Positions 1-6,000 of a stretch of 7,617 nt of DNA are shown here, one piece after another (position 1 is the first letter of the stretch; the number at the start of each line of letters is the position of its first letter). This DNA is from Kiritimatiellales bacterium (lineage in GTDB: Bacteria; Verrucomicrobiota; Kiritimatiellia; Kiritimatiellales; Pontiellaceae). Under the pieces are notes generated by a model that had not been told where the DNA came from, did no database searches, and was given only the letters and a program-made list of their open reading frames with translations. Both the position numbers and the translations under genes were made by a program. The stretch is taken from contig JAIPIO010000193.1 of assembly GCA_021734595.1 (NCBI GenBank), positions 1 to 7,617 of the forward strand, in the 5' to 3' direction.

Positions 1-3000
1 GCACGGCGTTTGCGGGTAAGTGGGGATTCCCGCTTGAGGTGGAGGACTATCAGTCGCAGTTCGACAAATGGGGCGGTTTTGCCGGATCGAGCCAAGGTTC
101 CTATCGGACTGGAAAGGACAAGGCGCTGGCCTCCTATGCCGCAGAATATCCGCATGTCAGCCGCGCGCTCGGTGCTTTCGGGTGCGACTTTGTCAAGGAG
201 TCGGTCGCCGCAGGAAAGCCGTTTTGCCTTTCGCTGAGTTTCAAGGCGCCGCACAAGCCGCACAACGACATCGATCCCGAGGATCAGAAAAAATACCAAG
301 GCGTGGTGTTTGACCGCCCTGCGAGTTTTGGCCAGAAGGGACTCGACCGCCTGCCGATCCAGTCCAAGCTGGGACGCCAGTACCTCCAGCGCGACGAATG
401 GGACGCGGATCACTACCAGGATCACCTGACGCAATACTATCAACTGGTCAGCGGCGTCGATACGGCGATCGGAATGGTGGTGGCGGAACTGGAACGGCTG
501 GGTGTGGCGGATAATACGGTCGTCATCTACACTGCGGACAATGGATATTCCTGCGGTGCTCATGGGTTGCAGGGAAAAGTGTTGCCGTACGAAGCGGCAT
601 CGCGGATTCCGTTGATTCTGGTTGATCCGCGCTCGCCAACGGCCGGTAAAAAACTGCGCAGCAATGCGGTGGTCGGCAATATTGATTTTGCCCCGACCAT
701 CCTGTCGCTGGCCGGACTTGATGTTCCCGCGAAGATGGACGGGAAGAGCCTGATGCCGCTGATGGCCGACCCGTCCCGACGCGTGCGCGAGTCGATGCCG
801 ATTATCCAGAACTGGGGCGTGGCCAACAACGATCACAACAAGGGTTTGGCCGTTGCAACCGAAGAGTGGAAATACATCAACTGGTGCTACGCCGACGCCA
901 ACGTCCCGCCTGCCGAAGAGCTGTTTAATCTCAAATCCGATCAGGACGAACTGGCGAACCAGGCCGGGAACCCGGAATGCCGGGCGGTTTTGGAACATAT
1001 GCGAAAGGCTTATGACGGCCATCTCCAGGCATGGGTGCGGGAGTGCGTGCAGACCGAAGATTACACCCGGTACGGGAGCATCTTCAGCCGGCAGGTTCCG
1101 TGGCAGGAAAAACAGTATCGGGGATTTGATTCCACGGGAAAGGGAGGGAAGTCCAGTTCCGGCATTAAAGCCGTCTACGAGGAACTAACCGCCGGTGCTG
1201 TTTCCAATGTTCGGAAAAAAGTTTCCAAGGGTTGGAAAACGGAAAAACAGGTTGATACGGGGATAACGCTGGGCGATTGGCATGTTCTCGGGCCATTCAA
1301 GCTGGAGGAGTTCGGCAATGTGGCGCGGGAGCTGGAATACCGCTTCGGGCCGGAGGTCGACTATCTGGGCGAACAGCCGGTTGTTGCGGAACTTCCAACC
1401 GTTGGAAATCTGGCACTGGGCGCGAAGGCATCGAGTCCTGATAAAATGGAAGTGCAGAAGAAGGGCAACGGGCCCTCATCCGCAGTGGATGGGACGCTGG
1501 ATACCTTATGGGATGACAAGGACAATGGATCCTTCTACGCGTTGCGTTTGGAGTTTGAAAAACCAACCACCTTTAACACGTTGAAGATCACGGGATGGAA
1601 GCATCAGCAGTTTTCGCCAAAAAACTTTGCGGTCGTATGCGACGGCAAGGAGATCGCCAAGGTTGAAAACGCGCAGTATGCGAAGAATGTGTTGGAACTG
1701 AATGTCCCCGAAACCACCGCGTCGTCGCTGGAACTCCAGATCACCGGTGTCTACGGCAAATCGCCCGCCATCCGCGAGCTGGAAATATACAACCGCGCAT
1801 GCATGGCATCCAGTGCGCCGCTGGAGCTTGATCCGCTCGATCTGGCGAAGGGCTATCAAATGAAAAAATTCCCCGGTTATCTGGAGCTGGATCGCAAATG
1901 GGAAAAGCGGGCGGATTGGACGGACGGATTCCACAACCTGCTGCCGCGCGGTCCCGCGCCGTCGCGCAACGAATCGGTCTACCTCTACCGCACCATCACC
2001 GCCGACGAGGCGCAAACGGTCACGGCCCACCTGCGGGCAAAGGATTTCTACAAGGTCTGGCTCAACGGCAGGCAGGTGGCGGTTGAAAACAAGCTGACTA
2101 AATTTAATATCTACCCCACGCCCAAGGCTTTCCAGCTTGCGCTGCGCAAGGGCGAAAATCAGCTGTTGGTGAAAAACACGGTGCGCTGGGCGGAACGCGG
2201 ATTTTCGTTCGGCATCGAAGGCATGCACGGGATTGCCGACAGCCACTACATCGATATCAATACGCACGAAAACAAAAGCGAAGCGGACGCGAAGAAATAT
2301 GTGGAGGGTTTCAAATTCAAGCCCGAGCCGATCCCGATGTATGCACCATCCGTATATAAGCTGGATGAATATCTTTCGAAATTCTCCGCATCTTTGGCGG
2401 CGGCGGCCTACGACGCCAAACTGGCGACGCTGGAAAAGCGCAAGTTGCCGACGATGGCATTCGCCACGGAGCTTGAAGGTGCGCTGGATGCCGAGGTCAA
2501 ACAGCTTCCACCGATCCTTTTCATTCGTCATCCGCTGGTGCGGGTGAATGCCATTGCGCCGTACATCAACGAAGGTGCAGTGCCCTCGGCCATCTGCCGG
2601 CTCGATCCGTCGAATCCGGGCGCGGCACCAAAGGTGGTTTTCGAGCAGGAAGGCATGCGCATCTACGACATGAGCTTGTCGTTCGACGCCAAAACCATTT
2701 TCTTTTCGGCGCGGCAGGCAAAAGGTGAGCCTTGGCACATCTATTCCGTCGGTGTGGCCGGCCGGAACCTCAAACAGATCACCACCGGCGATGCCAGCAA
2801 CATATCGCCGTGCGAGTTGCCCAACGGGCGGTTGGCGTTTATCTCGACCCGCCACGGAACCTTTGTGGTCTGCCAGGGCAAGCGCACGGGCATGCTCTTT
2901 ACTATGGCGAAGGACGGCTCGGATGCGCGCCTGATTTCAGCCAATATCGACAGCGACCACACCCCTCGCGTGACCAACGAGGGGCGGATTCTGTTCACGC

Positions 3001-6000
3001 GCTGGGATTACGGAGTCGAAAAGAACGTCTTTGCCCGCCACGGTCTCTGGACGGTCAACCCCGATGGAACCCGTCTGCAGCTTTTCTTCGGCAACACCAT
3101 CGAGGATCCTGGCGGTTTCTGGAGCCCAATGCCGATACCGAATCGCCCGGAAGTGGTTTGTGTATTCGGTCCGCATCACCAATACCACGCCGGCATGATC
3201 GGGCTGGTTTGGAACGGGCGCGGCACGGAAAACCCGCGTGGCGAGGGCTATCGTTGGGTCTCCCGCGAAATGCCGGTCTATGGCGACCACGCCTATCCCG
3301 ACGGCTATCAGGATCCCTATGCCGTCAACGAAAAGCAGTTTTTGTGCAGCTATGGCGGAACCACCGCGCGCAACAAGGGCGGGAAATCCAGGGATAAAAA
3401 CGACATGGCCGGTTTTGCGCCGCTCAAGCTGATGTATCTCGATGTCTACGGCAACGAGCGCATCATCCACAAGGATCCCAACAACCTGTCGTGCTACCAG
3501 CCGATCCTGTTGCGCCCGCGTGCGAAACCGCCGGTGATTCCCGATTCCATACCACCGAATCCCTGGACGTACCAGGATACGGAAACCATGAACCGTGAAA
3601 ATGACGGCATCGAAAAAATCTCGACGCTGCTGGTGCAGGACGTCTACCGCGGCATCTCAAAGCATGTTAAGCGCGGTGAAGCCAAATATGTCGCGGTCAT
3701 GGAGCAGGTGCAAAAAAGCCGTATGCTGACCGGTGGCGAAGCCTGGGGGCATTCGCCGCTCATCGGGCGCGGCACGGTCCATGCCCGGCGGTTGGTTGGC
3801 CTCGTGCCGGTTGAAGAGGACGGCTCCGTGCACTTTACCGTGCCGGCACTGCGTAGCATTTCGCTCAACGTGCTTAATGCCGAAGGCAAGACGCTTATGC
3901 GGATGGGATCGGACATGCACACCATGCCCGGCGAACGCCTCAGCTGTATCGGCTGCCACGAAGTGCGCGAGGGTATCGGGGTTGGTGGTGGTCAGGCCCC
4001 GATGATGCGGTCGTTGCCGACAGCCGCGAAAAAACCGCCGGTAACGCCGACGGTGCCCGAAGCCGGGTGGGGGACGGATGGACTCATCGACTACATCCAG
4101 GTAATCCAGCCCATTTGGGACAAGCATTGCGTCAGCTGCCACAAGGGAGCGAAGCCCGACGGCAATGTAAACATGACCGCCGACAAGACCCGCTTTTTCT
4201 GCCAGTCCTACGGCCAGCTCGTCGATCGCGATATTGTCGACCACCTCAGCGTCTTTTCGCTCGGTCACGACGAAACCACGCCGCTGACCGTTGGCGCAAT
4301 GGTCAGCCGGATCGATGAATTCCTGACCGAGGAGCATTGCGAGTCGGAACTGACCTGGGAAGAGCGGTTCCGCATCTACTGCTGGATCGACGCCAACGTT
4401 CCATACTACGGAACCTACGACTCCGAACTCGTCGAAGGGAAATTCCGCGGACTCGGCATGCGCGATAGCTGGGAAACCAAGGACAAGAAGGTGACCTGGG
4501 CAACCAAGGATCTGCAGTCCGTCTTTGACCGGCGCTGTTTGGAATGCCACCGCCGTCCCGTGCTCAACCAATCGTGGCTCATTCCCGTCGAGATGGAAGT
4601 CGCCAGCGATATCTGGGGCGACAAGGCGCTGACCTCCCATGGCTTCGGCAAGAAGTGGAAGCTCGTCAACAAGCTCGGTCCCGAATTCCGCATCAACCTC
4701 ACCCATCCGGCGCACAGTTCGCTGCTGATGGCTCCGCTTTCGAAGAAGGGCGGGGGACTGGGCATGTGCAAGGAAAAGGACGGTTCACCGGTCTTTGCCA
4801 ACCAGAACGACAAGGACTACCAGACGATGCTCAAGGCCATCGAAGTCGGCGCGGAGCGTCTCGCGAAGTATCCGCGTATCGACATGCTTGGATTGGAACG
4901 GTTAATGAATCCGCGCAAGGCCTGCTTTCCGCTCGCCGCCGATCCCGACGCAGCTGCAGCCGGATGCGGTGCCTGCATTGAAGAAGAGGAGCCGCAGGCG
5001 AAAGCAAAAAAAAAAGAAGCTGAAGTAAAGCCGGCGCAGCGCCATTTTATGTTCACCAGTCATAAACCGGACTCGGTGACCATTATTGACGAAACCGGAA
5101 ACATCAAGTGGCAGTCTACCGACATCAAGCATCCCCAGGCGGCGCAGGTGCTGCCCGATGGCTCCGTCTTTTCCAGTCAGATTCCCGGCGCGAAAATGAT
5201 CGGGAAGGATGGAAAAACGAAGTGGGAATATTCCGTGCCGGACGGATGCCAGAATCCGGTGGCCCAGGTGCTGGGCAACGGTCGTTTTCTGGTCGGCAAC
5301 GAGGGGCCGTGCCAATTGCACGAAATTGATGCGTCCGGCAAGGTACATAAAACCATCCAGCTCGAAAGCTCCTTCACGAAGAGCCATGGCCAGTTCAGGC
5401 TGTGCCGTAAAACCGTTCAGGGAAACTATCTGGTTCCGTTCACCAAGGAAGGCGCGGTGCGGGAATATGATGGCGATGCCAACGTGGTTCGCGATTTCGG
5501 GGCCTTCGACACGCCCGTGTCCGCCATTCGCCTGCCGGACGGCGGCACGCTGATCGGTTCCGCCATCGGCTTGCAGGAATTCGATGCTTCCGGCAAGGAA
5601 GTTTGGCGCTATTCCCCGGAGGACGCTAAGCCGGACTTCAAGATGGCAATTATCTGCTCCGTGGTTCGCCTGAAGAACGGAAATACCCTTTTTACGCAAT
5701 ACAGCAAGGCTCAGGACGACGCGGATATTGTGGAGGTCACGCGCGACAAGAAGGTCGTCATGAAATTGGTTCTGCCGGATTACAGCAACATGGCCGCTTT
5801 GCAGCTTTTGGATGCCGACATGAAGCCTTCGCAGGATGTCGCGGTATGCCTGCCGGTGCCAACCGGAATCCCCGGCGGGTTCACGGTCTTTTCCAATGGT
5901 TGGAAAAAAAGTTCCAAGCATTGGAAAAATCCCGGTACGGTTATCCAATGCCTGGAAACTTCCGAGGCGGAACGTTCCAATGCCCGGAAAGCAATCAAGG

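Noticed and set aside
1202..1237. Transcription terminator hairpin after the sulfatase
   Set aside because: The arms are only 6 bp and AT-rich, there is no T run on the + strand, and the coding frame continues through it. Better described as a repeat.
1506..2855. 449-codon open frame on the minus strand
   Set aside because: It is codon-aligned antisense to the real gene, where only TTA, CTA and TCA sense codons make stops, and these are rare here. Its translation has no recognisable domain, while the + frame has clear ones.
3945..4548. True hydrazine synthase (anammox) gene
   Set aside because: Only the HzsA-related fold is present, the active-site Tyr is missing, no beta or gamma subunit is seen, and the context is glycan-related.
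5049..5051. ATG as start of a separate propeller gene
   Set aside because: No Shine-Dalgarno sequence in the 20 bases before it, no signal peptide after it although the family is exported, and no upstream stop in the frame. It would become credible only if the A10 run proved to be a sequencing error.
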